Assembly (NCBI RefSeq): GCF_001439845.1
Contig: NZ_JYLO01000006.1
Span: 1 to 64,000, forward strand
DNA length: 64,000 nucleotides
Direction: 5' to 3'
From: Pseudomonas lactis
GTDB lineage: Bacteria; Pseudomonadota; Gammaproteobacteria; Pseudomonadales; Pseudomonadaceae
Each line of letters opens with the position of its first letter. Positions within the stretch are counted from its first letter, which is position 1. Made by a program: the position numbers and the translations under genes. The notes beneath the pieces were generated by a model. The model saw only the letters and a list, made by a program, of their open reading frames with translations. It searched no databases and was not told where the DNA came from. Of this stretch, positions 55,640 to 64,000 are shown piece by piece.

Positions 55640-55914
55640 TCAATCACCTCGCCACGCAGCAGGAATTTGGCCAGGGCGAACGAGCCGACGAAGCCGAACA
55701 GCGCGATCAATAGCGCCGCTTCAAAGTAAGTGTCGCTGGCATAGCGAATACCCAGGGTCAGCATCATCAACATCGCCAGGATGTACAGGTAGTCCAGCGC
55801 CAGTACCCGGTCCTGGGCCGAGGGGCCTTTGAACAGGCGCACCAGGGTCAGCACCATGGCCAGGGAGAACAGGAACAGGCTGAACAGGATCGCATTGGCG
55901 AGCAGGGCGCTCAT
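55636..55914 (-). CDS. mnhF: Mrp/Pha antiporter subunit F
   Basis: 92 residues, three TM helices. The MnhF signature LVRLFKGPSAQDRVLALD follows TM1. Small inner-membrane subunit of the Mrp complex; it overlaps both neighbours by 4 bp. Confidence 0.9.
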   Translation of the reverse strand: MSALLANAILFSLFLFSLAMVLTLVRLFKGPSAQDRVLALDYLYILAMLMMLTLGIRYASDTYFEAALLIALFGFVGSFALAKFLLRGEVIE

Positions 55915-56399
55915 TCGAAGATCTCCATCAGGGGCCGTTCGTAGGCGTGCTTGAATTGCTGGATAAACGAGGCCTCGTCATCCAGGTCGAAGACGTGCAG
56001 CAGCAGGATGCTACGGTCCAGGGCCAGTTCCGACCACACGGTGCCGGGGGTCACGCTGGTGATCATCGCCAGCACGGCTAGGCCGTTGGCGTCGCGCAGG
56101 TCCAGGGGGATCTTGATAAAGCGTGAGCGCGGTGGGCGTGAGCCACAGGTGAGTACGCCCCAGGCCACGTGCAGGTTGGAGATGATCACGTCGAGGCCAA
56201 CCCGGAAGAACAGGCGCACGATCACCCCAGGGCGACGGATGCGGATCGGCAACGGGCGCAATGGCGCCATCATCAGCGGCGCGAGAAAGCCCAGCAGTGC
56301 GCCCAGCAGCAGGTTGCCAGGGCTGATTGACAGGTTCAGCACCAGCCACAACACCCACAACGCCAACGACAACCAGGGGGCAGGGAACAGACGTTTCAT
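55911..56399 (-). CDS. mnhE: Mrp/Pha antiporter subunit E
   Basis: 162 residues with two N-terminal TM helices and a cytosolic domain containing ITSVTPGTVWSELALDRSILLLHVFD, typical of MnhE/PhaE. Overlaps mnhD and mnhF by 4 bp each. Confidence 0.9.
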   Translation of the reverse strand: MKRLFPAPWLSLALWVLWLVLNLSISPGNLLLGALLGFLAPLMMAPLRPLPIRIRRPGVIVRLFFRVGLDVIISNLHVAWGVLTCGSRPPRSRFIKIPLDLRDANGLAVLAMITSVTPGTVWSELALDRSILLLHVFDLDDEASFIQQFKHAYERPLMEIFE

Positions 56400-58078
56400 G
56401 GCTGCACCTCCAGGGCGGCGGCCTTGGCTTCAGGGCTGGGCACTGGCCGGGTCGCGAGCACTGCCATCACGTAGTGTTCCGGGTTGTTCAGGCTTTCGGC
56501 GGTGGCCTGGGTGTAGCGCATCAGCGCTTCGGCCTTGAAGGTCAGCGCTATGCTCAACCCCAGCAGCAGGAAGATCGGCACACACTCGTAGCGGCGCAGC
56601 AGCGGTGATGGGCGTTCTTCCGGGGTCCAGAAGCGTTGGATGCCGAGGCGGGCGAACGCGATGAGCGAGGCCAGGCCAGAGAGAATCAGCAGCGCCACCA
56701 GGCCCCAGGCCGCTGGGCGGATCGATTCGTCCACGGCGTTGCCCAGGCCCAGTGGATTGATCAGCGCACTCAACAGGCTGAGCTTGCCGATAAACCCGGA
56801 CAGCGGCGGCATGCCGATAATCAGCAGCGCGCAGGCGATAAAGCTCAGGCCCAGGAAAGCCATGGTCCAGGGGATGACCTGGCCAATCACTGCTTTTTGC
56901 TCATCGTCCAGGTTCACGCCAGGACGCGGATGCAGCGATTCCATGGCTTTGGGCAGCGCATCAATCTCCTCATCCAGCGGCAGGTCGTTGGCCGAACGCG
57001 AACGCTCGATCAGCTCCGCCAGCAAAAACAGCGCACTCAGTGCCAGGGTGGAGCTGACCAGATAGAACAGCGCCCCAGCGGTCAGGCTCGGCTGGGCAAA
57101 CCCGACGGCCGACAGCAGGATCCCGGCCGAGACCAGGATGCTCAGGCTGGCCATGCGCTCCAGGCGCTGCGCCGCCACCATCGCCAGTGCCGCGCAAATG
57201 ATGGTCGCCATGCCGCCGTACACCAGCCAGTCGCCGCCAAACAGCGCCGAGGCGCCGGCCTGGCCGGAGAACAGCAGGGTCCACAGGCGCAGCACGGTGT
57301 ACACGCCGACCTTGGTCATGATCGCGAACATTGCCGCCACCGGCGCGCTGGCCGAGGAATAGGCGGGCGCCAGCCAGAAGTTCAGAGGCCACATCCCGGC
57401 CTTGGCCAGGAACGCCGTCGCCAGGATCGCTGCACCAGCATGCAACAGGCCGCGATCGGCCTCCGGCACCAGCGGTATTTTCAACGCCAGGTCGGCGAAG
57501 TTCAGCGTACCGGTGACGCCGTAGATCATCGCCGCGCCGATCAGGAACAGCGACGACGCCAGCAGGTTGATCGCGATGTAATGCAGTCCCGACGACACCC
57601 GCGCGCGGCCGGAACCGTGCAGCATCAGGCCGTAGGAGGCGGCCAGCAGCACCTCGAAGAACACGAACAGGTTGAACAGGTCGGCGGTGAGGAAGGCGCC
57701 GTACAGCCCCATCAGTTGGATCTGGAACAGGGCATGGAAGCTGGTGCCCGCACGGTCCCAGCGTGCCATGGCGAACAGCAGCGCGCTGACGCCTATCACC
57801 CCGGTAAGCACCAGCATCATCGCCGACAATTGGTCCACCACCAGCACGATGCCGAACGGCACCTGCCAGTTGCCCGGCAGGTACACGCCAATGGAGCCGG
57901 GGCCGCCTTGTTGCGTCCAGTACAACAGCAGGATGGCCACGCCCAGGCCGACGAAGCTGGAGCACAGATTGATCTGGGCTTTGAGCGGGCGGCGTTTCTC
58001 GCCCAACATCAGCATCAGCCCGGCGGTGAGCAGCGGCAGCAGGATCGGCGCGACGATCAGTTGATTCATCCACGTCAT
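56396..58078 (-). CDS. mnhD: Mrp/Pha antiporter subunit D
   Basis: 560-residue proton-pumping-type subunit related to NuoM/N of complex I, about 14 TM helices. Family residues are in FEVLLAASYGLMLHG (conserved Glu of TM5) and AKAGMWPLNFWLAPAYSSA (TM7 Lys). It shares the operon's ATGA overlaps. With MnhA it forms the ion-translocating core. Confidence 0.92.
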   Translation of the reverse strand: MTWMNQLIVAPILLPLLTAGLMLMLGEKRRPLKAQINLCSSFVGLGVAILLLYWTQQGGPGSIGVYLPGNWQVPFGIVLVVDQLSAMMLVLTGVIGVSALLFAMARWDRAGTSFHALFQIQLMGLYGAFLTADLFNLFVFFEVLLAASYGLMLHGSGRARVSSGLHYIAINLLASSLFLIGAAMIYGVTGTLNFADLALKIPLVPEADRGLLHAGAAILATAFLAKAGMWPLNFWLAPAYSSASAPVAAMFAIMTKVGVYTVLRLWTLLFSGQAGASALFGGDWLVYGGMATIICAALAMVAAQRLERMASLSILVSAGILLSAVGFAQPSLTAGALFYLVSSTLALSALFLLAELIERSRSANDLPLDEEIDALPKAMESLHPRPGVNLDDEQKAVIGQVIPWTMAFLGLSFIACALLIIGMPPLSGFIGKLSLLSALINPLGLGNAVDESIRPAAWGLVALLILSGLASLIAFARLGIQRFWTPEERPSPLLRRYECVPIFLLLGLSIALTFKAEALMRYTQATAESLNNPEHYVMAVLATRPVPSPEAKAAALEVQP

Positions 58079-58419
58079 TCCTTGGGCTCCCGGCCGTCTA
58101 CATGGTCAGTGCCGGTGAGGCCGCGGGATGCCAGCAGCACCACCAGGAACAACGCGGTCATGGCGAAGCTGATCACGATGGCCGTGAGCACCAGGGCCTG
58201 GGGCAGTGGGTCGGTGTAGTTGAGCAGGTCTTGGGGCACGCCGTCCTTGATGATCGGCTCCTTGCCGATAAACAGGCTGCCCATGCTGAAGATGAACAGG
58301 TTGACCCCGTAGGACAGCAGGCACAAACCCATGACCACCTGGAACGTCCGTGGCCGCAGGATCAACCAGACGCCGGAGGCCGCCAGGACCCCAATGGCTA
58401 TTGCGATGACTTCTTCCAT
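58075..58419 (-). CDS. mnhC: Mrp/Pha antiporter subunit C
   Basis: 114 residues, three TM helices, NuoK-like. It has GLCLLSYGVNLFIFSMG and DPLPQALVLTAIVISFAMTA, the MnhC hallmarks. It overlaps mnhA (by one base) and mnhD. Confidence 0.92.
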   Translation of the reverse strand: MEEVIAIAIGVLAASGVWLILRPRTFQVVMGLCLLSYGVNLFIFSMGSLFIGKEPIIKDGVPQDLLNYTDPLPQALVLTAIVISFAMTALFLVVLLASRGLTGTDHVDGREPKE

Positions 58420-61340
58420 CAGGCGGCTCCTTCGGTTGCAGCAACCACTTTGGGCTGGTTGCTCGGTTTATGCGCGCGCACCGACTGGTGGCCGAGGGCG
58501 GTGAGCATCAACAGGGTCGAGCCCACGACCATGGCGTACACGCCGACGTCAAAGAACAGCGCACTGGCGATATGAATATCGCCCAGTAACGGCAGGCTGA
58601 AATGCCAGGTATGCGTAGTGAGGAACGGGTACCCGGCGAACAGCGCACCCAGCCCGGTCAAGGTGGCCGACAGCAGGCCGAAGCCCATCCAACGCATCGG
58701 CCGCAGGCTCATCTGCGCCTCGACCCACTGGGTGCCGGCAACCATGTATTGCAGGATAAACGCCACCGACATCACCAGCCCGGCGACGAAACCACCACCC
58801 GGTTGGTTGTGGCCACGCATGAACAGGTAGAACGACACCACCAGCGCAATCGGCAGCAGCAGGCGCACCAGCACCGCCGGTACCATCATAAAGCCCAGGG
58901 CGGTGTCGCTGGCCTGGCGCGGGTTGACCAGGTCGGTGGCCACGTCCGGTGCCAATTGGCGCTGTTGCGCCGGCAACTGCATGCTTTCCTTGGACGGGCG
59001 GAAGCGGCGCAGCAGGGCGTAAACAGTCAACGCCACGGCGCCGAGTACGGTGATTTCGCCCAAGGTGTCGAAGCCACGGAAATCCACCAGCATCACATTC
59101 ACCACATTGCTGCCGCCGCCTTCGGGCAGGGCACGGCTTAAGTAGAACGAGGAGATATCGTTGGGCGTCTGGCGGGTCAGCATCGCGTAGGACAACAGCG
59201 CCATGCCGCCGCCGACTACGGTGGACAGCAGCAAGTCACGCACCCGGCGAATTCGCGCCTTGCGCAAGGTGTTGGGCAATGGCCAAACTTCCTCGATACG
59301 CCGTGGCAGCCAGCGCAGGCCAAGCAGGATCAACACGGTAGTGACCACTTCCACCACCAATTGGGTGAGGGCCAGGTCCGGCGCCGAGAACCACACGAAG
59401 GTGACGCAGGTCATCAGGCCGCACACGCTGACCATGGTCAGGGCCGCCAGCCGGTGGTACTTGGCTTGCCAGGCGGCACCCAGTGCGCAGGCAATCGCCA
59501 GCAACCACAGGGTGACGAAGACGATGGAGCCCGGGATTTTCGGGCGGTCGCCCCAACTGAGGCCACTGTTGATCATCGGGATCATTGCGCCGATCACCGC
59601 CAGCAGCACCAACAGGAACAACTGGGTTTGCAGGCGTTTGGTGCTGATGCGTTTCTCGATGCGGCGCACGCCGCGCATCATCACCACCAGGCAGCGCTCG
59701 AAACCGCGCTTGCCGTTGAAGTAGCCGATCAGCGGCGGGTATTCGAAGCGGCCACGCTTGAGTTGCTTGCGCAGCAGCAGGTACAGCACCACGCCGCCGG
59801 TCATCGCCACCAGGCTCATGATCATCGGCGCGTTCCAGCCGTGCCAGATTGCCAGGCTATATTCCGGCAAGGTACCGCCCACCACCGGCAGGGCGGCAGC
59901 GGCGAGGATCGAGCCGACCATCTGGGCCGGGAAAATCCCCACCAGCAGGCAGGTGAACACCAACAGCTCAACCGGGGCGCGCATCCAGCGCGGCGGCTCG
60001 TGGGGCGTGTGCGGCAAGTCGGTGGCGGGCGGGCCGAAGAACACATCCACGGTAAAGCGCAAGGCATAGGCCACGCTGAACGTACCGGCGATGGTCGCGA
60101 TCAGCGGCAGGGCGATTTCCACCCATTGGGTCGACGAGATAAACACGGTTTCGGCAAAGAACATCTCTTTGGACAGGAAACCATTGAGCAACGGCACCCC
60201 GGCCATGGACGCACTGGCGACCATCGCCAGGGTCGCGGTAAACGGGATCAGGCGCACCAGGCCACTGAGCTTGCGGATATCCCGCGTGCCGCTTTCGTGG
60301 TCGATGATGCCCGCGGCCATGAACAGCGAAGCCTTGAAGGTGGCGTGGTTGAGAATGTGGAAGACGGCGGCAACAGCGGCCAGCGGGCTGTTAAGGCCCA
60401 GCAGCAGGGTGATCAGCCCGAGATGGCTGATGGTGGAATAGGCCAGCAGGCCTTTGAGATCGTTTTGAAACATGGCGCAGTAAGCGCCGAGGAGGAGAGT
60501 GAGGGCGCCGGCACCGCCGACGATCCAGAACCATTCTTCGCTGCCGGACAGCGACGGCCACAGACGGGCCAGCAAGAACACGCCGGCCTTCACCATCGTT
60601 GCCGAGTGCAGATAAGCCGAAACCGGAGTGGGCGCCGCCATGGCGTGGGGCAGCCAGAAGTGGAAGGGGAACTGCGCGCTTTTGCTCAGGGCGCCGATCA
60701 GCACCAGGGCCAGCATGACCGGGTACAGCGAGTGCACGCGAATCTGATCGCCCGCCGCCAGCACCTGGTCCAGGTCATAGCTGCCGACGATATGCCCCAG
60801 CAGCATCACTCCCGCCAACAGGCACAGGCCACCTGCGCCGGTGACCATCAGCGCCATGTACGCACCCCGCCGCGCATCGGCACGGTGGTGCCAATAGCCG
60901 ATCAGCAGGAACGAAAACAGGCTGGTCAGTTCCCAGAAAAACACGATCTGGATCAGGTTGCCGGAGATCACCAGGCCAAGCATGGCGCCCATGAACGCCA
61001 GGAAAAACGCAAAGAAACGCGGCACCGGGTCGTCCGGTGACATGTAATAACGCGCATACAGCGACACCAGCGTGCCGATGCCCAGCACCAGCATCGAGAA
61101 CAGCCAGGCAAACCCATCCATGCGCAACACGAAGTTCAGCCCCAGGCTGGGCAACCACATGAATTCTTCGCGGATCACGCCACCGTGGGCGATCTGGGGG
61201 TAGAGCAGGGCGACTTGAATAGTACCGACCAGTGCCACAAGGCCGGCCAACAGGGATTCGGTGTTACGTGCGTTATGCGGCAGCAAGGCCGCCAGACAGC
61301 TGCCGATAAAAGGCAGAAGCAGTAGAACTATCAGGGACAT
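58419..61340 (-). CDS. mnhA: Mrp/Pha antiporter fused subunit A-B
   Basis: 973 residues. The N-terminal NuoL-like part has FFWELTSLFSFLLIGYW with the TM5 Glu and KSAQFPFHFWLPHAMAAPTPVSAYLHSATMVKAG split over TM7-8; a MnhB-type domain is fused at the C-terminus (about 800-973: YLFMRGHNQPGGGFVAGLVM). The Pseudomonas Pha/Sha operon typically has this A-B fusion, giving six genes rather than seven. It exchanges Na+ or K+ for protons across the inner membrane, aiding pH and salt tolerance. Confidence 0.93.
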   Translation of the reverse strand: MSLIVLLLLPFIGSCLAALLPHNARNTESLLAGLVALVGTIQVALLYPQIAHGGVIREEFMWLPSLGLNFVLRMDGFAWLFSMLVLGIGTLVSLYARYYMSPDDPVPRFFAFFLAFMGAMLGLVISGNLIQIVFFWELTSLFSFLLIGYWHHRADARRGAYMALMVTGAGGLCLLAGVMLLGHIVGSYDLDQVLAAGDQIRVHSLYPVMLALVLIGALSKSAQFPFHFWLPHAMAAPTPVSAYLHSATMVKAGVFLLARLWPSLSGSEEWFWIVGGAGALTLLLGAYCAMFQNDLKGLLAYSTISHLGLITLLLGLNSPLAAVAAVFHILNHATFKASLFMAAGIIDHESGTRDIRKLSGLVRLIPFTATLAMVASASMAGVPLLNGFLSKEMFFAETVFISSTQWVEIALPLIATIAGTFSVAYALRFTVDVFFGPPATDLPHTPHEPPRWMRAPVELLVFTCLLVGIFPAQMVGSILAAAALPVVGGTLPEYSLAIWHGWNAPMIMSLVAMTGGVVLYLLLRKQLKRGRFEYPPLIGYFNGKRGFERCLVVMMRGVRRIEKRISTKRLQTQLFLLVLLAVIGAMIPMINSGLSWGDRPKIPGSIVFVTLWLLAIACALGAAWQAKYHRLAALTMVSVCGLMTCVTFVWFSAPDLALTQLVVEVVTTVLILLGLRWLPRRIEEVWPLPNTLRKARIRRVRDLLLSTVVGGGMALLSYAMLTRQTPNDISSFYLSRALPEGGGSNVVNVMLVDFRGFDTLGEITVLGAVALTVYALLRRFRPSKESMQLPAQQRQLAPDVATDLVNPRQASDTALGFMMVPAVLVRLLLPIALVVSFYLFMRGHNQPGGGFVAGLVMSVAFILQYMVAGTQWVEAQMSLRPMRWMGFGLLSATLTGLGALFAGYPFLTTHTWHFSLPLLGDIHIASALFFDVGVYAMVVGSTLLMLTALGHQSVRAHKPSNQPKVVAATEGAA

Positions 61341-61517
61341 AGGCTTCTAATCTGCGGGAGTTTGGGATGCATCATACGTGCCGCTTTCACGATCACCAAA
61401 CGGCAAGATGTGGCAGGATCCTACAAGGTAGGCTGAAACTTCCCATTTGGCACTGTTTGGACCTGCCCTTGAATTGAAATGCCGACCTCTGTGGGCGCCG
61501 TTATCTGCAGCGACGCC

Positions 61518-61710
61518 GTACCTGTGGCGAGGGAGCTTGCTCCCGTGACGGCCTGACAGTCGACGCTTGTCTCCCTGACACCCACGATCCAATTGTGGGA
61601 GCTGGCTTGCCTGCAATGGCGGCCTATCAGCCGACACTTCTCTACCTGACACCCCACAATCCAACTGTGTGCGGGCTTGCTCGCGAAGGCGTCCTGGCAG
61701 TCAACACAGT
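61518..61710 (+). repeat. Tandem REP-unit array
   Basis: Three units of about 70-75 bp with GGGAGCTTGCTCCCGTGACG, GGGAGCTGGCTTGCCTGCAA and a damaged GTGCGGGCTTGCTCGCGAA, each followed by GGCCT..CAG spacers and (T)CTACCTGACACCC. It forms the left flank of long repeat B. The 61341-61517 interval holds the promoter region of mnhA and no gene I can support. Confidence 0.7.
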
Positions 61711-62037
61711 TGGATTGTGTACATATCCATTGCTGCGGTAACGGCCACTTGGGGTTCCGCCCTGACGGCGGCTCACTTTTGAGAAGCGCAAAAGTAAGCA
61801 AAACGCTCTTGCCCCACCACTCGGCACCTCGCTTAGGCTCGGTGTGCCCGAACGCAGGCTTGAATCCGTGGGCCGCCGCCACGCGCCATCCATGGCGCGG
61901 GGCGGCTAACCCGGCGTCCTGCCGGGTTACCCACGAATTCAAGCCTGCGTTCGGCCAGCGTGGTTTGACGGGGCGCCTGAGATCAAAAGCAGATCAAGAG
62001 CAAGAGCAAGAGCGGCTCGCTTCGCATCGTGGTTACT
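61628..62037 (+). repeat. Long dispersed repeat, copy B, with branched inverted-repeat core
   Basis: About 410 bp, direct repeat of 29971-30403. The 25-nt arms at 61848-61872 and 61930-61954 pair with a single mismatch, better than in copy A, and enclose the same two hairpins. Where copy A has ACAGG/CTTGC, copy B has GCAGG/CCTGC, so arm differences tend to keep pairing. A short tandem AGAGCA expansion (61995-62015) is present only here. It ends 13 bp from the stop codon of the EamA permease. Confidence 0.85.
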
Positions 62038-62049
62038 GTCGATCGTGGA

Positions 62050-62979
62050 CTATCCCTGCCGCTCCTCTTCCAACGCCTCTGCCAACTCAACGGCCTTCTG
62101 CCCCTTCGTCTTCAACTCACTCACAATCACCGCCACCACAATCAACACCGCCCCCAACATTGCAATCGGCGGGAACCGCTCCCCGGCGATTCGCCCCACA
62201 ACGCCGGCCCACACCGGCTCACCGGCATAAATCAACGTCGCCCGGGTTGGCGAAACACTTTGCTGGGCCCAGTTCATCGCCACCTGGATCACCGCACTGG
62301 TCAAGCCCAGGCCCACGGCACTGAACAGCAGCAGCCAGGAAAAGCCCGGCAACGCCTCGCCCATGGGCACTACCATCATGAACGACAGCACCGAAGCGGT
62401 GGCCAGTTGCACCACGGTCACCCGACGAATATCCACTTGGCCTGCAAATGCGCTGATCAAGATGATCTCGGCCGCTATTGCCACGGCACCGACCAGCGTA
62501 GCGATTTCACCTGGGCTGAAGTTCAGTGAAGCCCCCGCCGGGCCGGTCAACAGCATCAACCCGGCAAACGCCAGCATGATGCCGATGCTGGGCATCAACC
62601 CGGGGCGACGGCCCAATACCAGCCACTGCAACAGCGGCACGAATGGTACATACAAGGCGGTGATAAACGCCGACTGGCTGCTCAAGATGGTTTGCAGGCC
62701 AATGGTCTGCAAGCCATAGCCGAACATGATCGCCACCCCGATAAACACCCCGGCCTTCAATTCGAACAGGGTCAGGTCGCGCAGGGTGCGCAAGGAAAAA
62801 AGCCCAACCACTATCGTCGCCGCCGCGAAGCGCAGACCCACAAAAAACATCGGCCCGCTGACGGCCATAGCGTGCTGCACGAGCAAAAAGGTGCCGCCCC
62901 AGATCATGGTGATCACCACCAGGATGCATTCGGCTTTACTGAAACGGTTGAAACGCGAAGGGGAGTTCGGGGTGGTCAT
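62050..62979 (-). CDS. EamA/DMT-family inner-membrane permease
   Basis: 309 residues from ATG 62979; a TTG six codons upstream is possible. It has ten predicted TM helices as two EamA repeats, with ITMIWGGTFLLVQHA in TM1 and LIYAGEPVWAGVVGRIAGE in the second half. Such proteins export amino acids or small metabolites; the substrate here is unknown. It is divergent from an XRE-cupin regulator, 92 bp away, which may control it. Confidence 0.88.
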   Translation of the reverse strand: MTTPNSPSRFNRFSKAECILVVITMIWGGTFLLVQHAMAVSGPMFFVGLRFAAATIVVGLFSLRTLRDLTLFELKAGVFIGVAIMFGYGLQTIGLQTILSSQSAFITALYVPFVPLLQWLVLGRRPGLMPSIGIMLAFAGLMLLTGPAGASLNFSPGEIATLVGAVAIAAEIILISAFAGQVDIRRVTVVQLATASVLSFMMVVPMGEALPGFSWLLLFSAVGLGLTSAVIQVAMNWAQQSVSPTRATLIYAGEPVWAGVVGRIAGERFPPIAMLGAVLIVVAVIVSELKTKGQKAVELAEALEEERQG

Positions 62980-63034
62980 GGCGGCTCGGTCTTGCAAGGG
63001 GAAAGCACGGACCGCACAATGCGCCGCACGCTGG

Positions 63035-63046
63035 GCAGTATACTGC
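63035..63046. promoter_or_regulatory. Palindrome GCAGTATACTGC between divergent genes
   Basis: A perfect 12-bp palindrome in the 92-bp gap between the EamA and XRE-cupin genes. It contains TATACT, which could also be a -10 element for the regulator. It is a candidate operator of the XRE-cupin protein. Confidence 0.5.
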
Positions 63047-63071
63047 GCACACCCACCTATTGAGCAATATA

Positions 63072-63635
63072 GTGCACAAAGAAAATCCGCAACGGGCCTC
63101 GGTCCTGCAGCACGTCAGCCAGAACGTTCGTCGCCTGCGCCATGCCGCCGACCTGAGCCAGACCGCGCTCTCGGAAAAGTCCGGTGTCAGCCGGCGCATG
63201 CTGGTGGCGATTGAAGCGGGGGAGAAGAACGTCAGCCTGTCGACCCTGGACCGTGTCGCCGAAGCGTTGGACGTGGCGTTCAGTGATCTGATTCAGGCGC
63301 CGGATGCTCCCGATCACAGCTGCATCAACGAGCTGGCCTGGGCGGGTGAGATCCCGGGCAGCAAAGCCGTATTACTGGCTAAGGCTAACGCTCGACGTGA
63401 AGTTGAATTGTGGGAGATGCGCTTGGAACCAGGGGATCGCTACTGTCCCGAGCCGGATCCGGAAGGGTGGAGCGTGCAGTTGTTTGTATATGAAGGTCAC
63501 CTGACACTGAAAGTGGGAGACGAAAAAATAATCGTCAGCGCTGGCGAGTTTTTTATGTTTGCCAGCCGCCAAGGCCACGTCTACCGCAATGATAGTGAGG
63601 TCGCGGTGCAGTTTGTTCGTAATGTCGTTATTTGA
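63072..63635 (+). CDS. XRE-family regulator with C-terminal cupin domain
   Basis: About 187 residues from a GTG at 63072; a TTG at 63060 is an alternative and neither has a strong ribosome site. The N-terminal HTH (LRHAADLSQTALSEKSGVSRRMLVAIEAG) is joined to a C-terminal cupin barrel (LEPGDRYCPEPDPEG, VYEGHLTLKVGDEKIIVSAGEFFMF). The architecture is that of PuuR-like small-molecule-responsive repressors. Predicted to regulate the divergent EamA permease. Ligand unknown. Confidence 0.87.
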   Translation: MHKENPQRASVLQHVSQNVRRLRHAADLSQTALSEKSGVSRRMLVAIEAGEKNVSLSTLDRVAEALDVAFSDLIQAPDAPDHSCINELAWAGEIPGSKAVLLAKANARREVELWEMRLEPGDRYCPEPDPEGWSVQLFVYEGHLTLKVGDEKIIVSAGEFFMFASRQGHVYRNDSEVAVQFVRNVVI

Positions 63636-63687
63636 TTAATTTGTCAGGTGTCTGTCGACAGTTTTTATTGTTTGTCAACTGTTGAGT

Positions 63688-63716
63688 TTGACAGGTTTAA
63701 GCGTTCGTCATATTTG
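63688..63716 (+). promoter_or_regulatory. Predicted sigma-70 promoter of the window-edge gene
   Basis: TTGACA (63688-63693), 17-nt spacer, TATTTG (63711-63716), followed 70 bp later by GAAGGAG and the ATG at 63789. The preceding 50 bp are rich in GTC/GAC half repeats (GTCTGTCGACAG), which may be an operator. Confidence 0.5.
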
Positions 63717-63788
63717 CTAGATTGGTTTCTCGATATCGTTGATGTGCTATCAGCGCAAGTCGAGTTAACTTATTGAAGGAGATAGTCA

Positions 63789-64000
63789 ATGGATATTTTT
63801 TTGCCTGATCCAGCTACAAACCTGCCTGGCTCGACGTTGCCTGATGCTTCGATCACTCCGGTGAACCCTGATGGGACGCTCAATAATCACGATATCGAGA
63901 ATAAACTCGCTTACATGCACGTGTTCCCCTATGCCGGTATCCAACTTGAGGACGAGGTAGCTTGCTCCCAAAAAGTGGAGGGCGGAACGTGGTTCAGTTT
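63789..64000 (+). CDS. Unrecognised protein, 3'-truncated by window edge
   Basis: 70 codons visible, with an excellent ribosome site (GAAGGAG, 6-7 nt before the ATG). It begins MDIFLPDPATNLPGSTLPDA, acidic and proline-rich, and continues LAYMHVFPYAGIQLEDEV. No signal peptide, TM or known domain is visible. Lower GC than the upstream operons hints at accessory origin. No function is proposed. Confidence 0.65.
   Translation, partial: MDIFLPDPATNLPGSTLPDASITPVNPDGTLNNHDIENKLAYMHVFPYAGIQLEDEVACSQKVEGGTWFS

Overview
This window looks like a chromosomal segment of a fluorescent pseudomonad, most likely of the Pseudomonas fluorescens group. The support is the high-GC Pseudomonas codon style, many REP inverted repeats (cores GGAGCGAGCTTGCTCGCGA and GGGAGCTGGCTTGCC), a liu leucine/isoprenoid catabolic cluster, and two small RNAs characteristic of Pseudomonas: a PrrF-type iron RNA and a CrcY-type catabolite-repression RNA. 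I saw no rRNA, tRNA, CRISPR array, integrase or prophage.

Layout. 0-7.6 kb: the 3'-truncated edge gene is a HAD phosphatase, followed by a cytochrome b561, the 2-aminoethylphosphonate pathway genes phnX and phnW, two LysR regulators, an organophosphate-type MFS permease and a YebC/PmpR protein. 7.7-10.2 kb: a leucine-rich-repeat protein kinase and an AFG1/ZapE-type ATPase. 10.3-16.7 kb: a complete Csu-type (spore coat U) chaperone-usher pilus operon with four one-domain subunits, chaperone, usher and two-domain tip subunit. 16.7-19.7 kb: an ECF sigma/anti-sigma pair divergent from a catalase-like peroxidase and a cytochrome b561; matching GGAATA-N15-CGTC promoters face both ways. 19.7-22.5 kb: an M14 carboxypeptidase, the PrrF-type sRNA with its Fur box, a DUF6124 protein and a LexA-like regulator lacking the S24 catalytic residues.

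22.5-32.4 kb: liuDCBA, a divergent acyl-CoA synthetase, liuE and liuR, with three LiuR-like palindromes. The CrcY-type sRNA, with a sigma-54 promoter and an upstream cluster of GTTAC/GTAAC sites, lies between the synthetase and liuE. 32.6-36.4 kb: a LysR/acyl-CoA dehydrogenase pair and a PstS-OmpA fusion. 36.6-43.7 kb: xthA, a GNAT protein, and tamA-tamB for outer-membrane protein assembly. 44-48.6 kb: a marR-outer membrane factor-emrA-emrB efflux operon with MarR-type palindromes over its promoter. 48.8-53.4 kb: housekeeping genes lpxH, ppiB, glnS and cysS. 53.4-54.9 kb: an AT-richer cassette with a frameshifted T6SS hcp, a DUF4225 protein and a small membrane protein, read here as an orphan effector/immunity module. 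55.3-61.3 kb: the six-gene Mrp/Pha cation/proton antiporter operon with fused A and B subunits. 61.4-64 kb: repeats, an EamA permease, an XRE-cupin regulator and the start of an unknown gene.

Two copies of a repeat of about 410-430 bp, at 29971-30403 and 61628-62037, lie in direct orientation about 31.7 kb apart. Each can fold into a 25-bp stem enclosing two hairpins. This repeat, the CrcY locus, the divergent ECF promoters and the hcp-DUF4225 cassette are the most interesting parts of the window.
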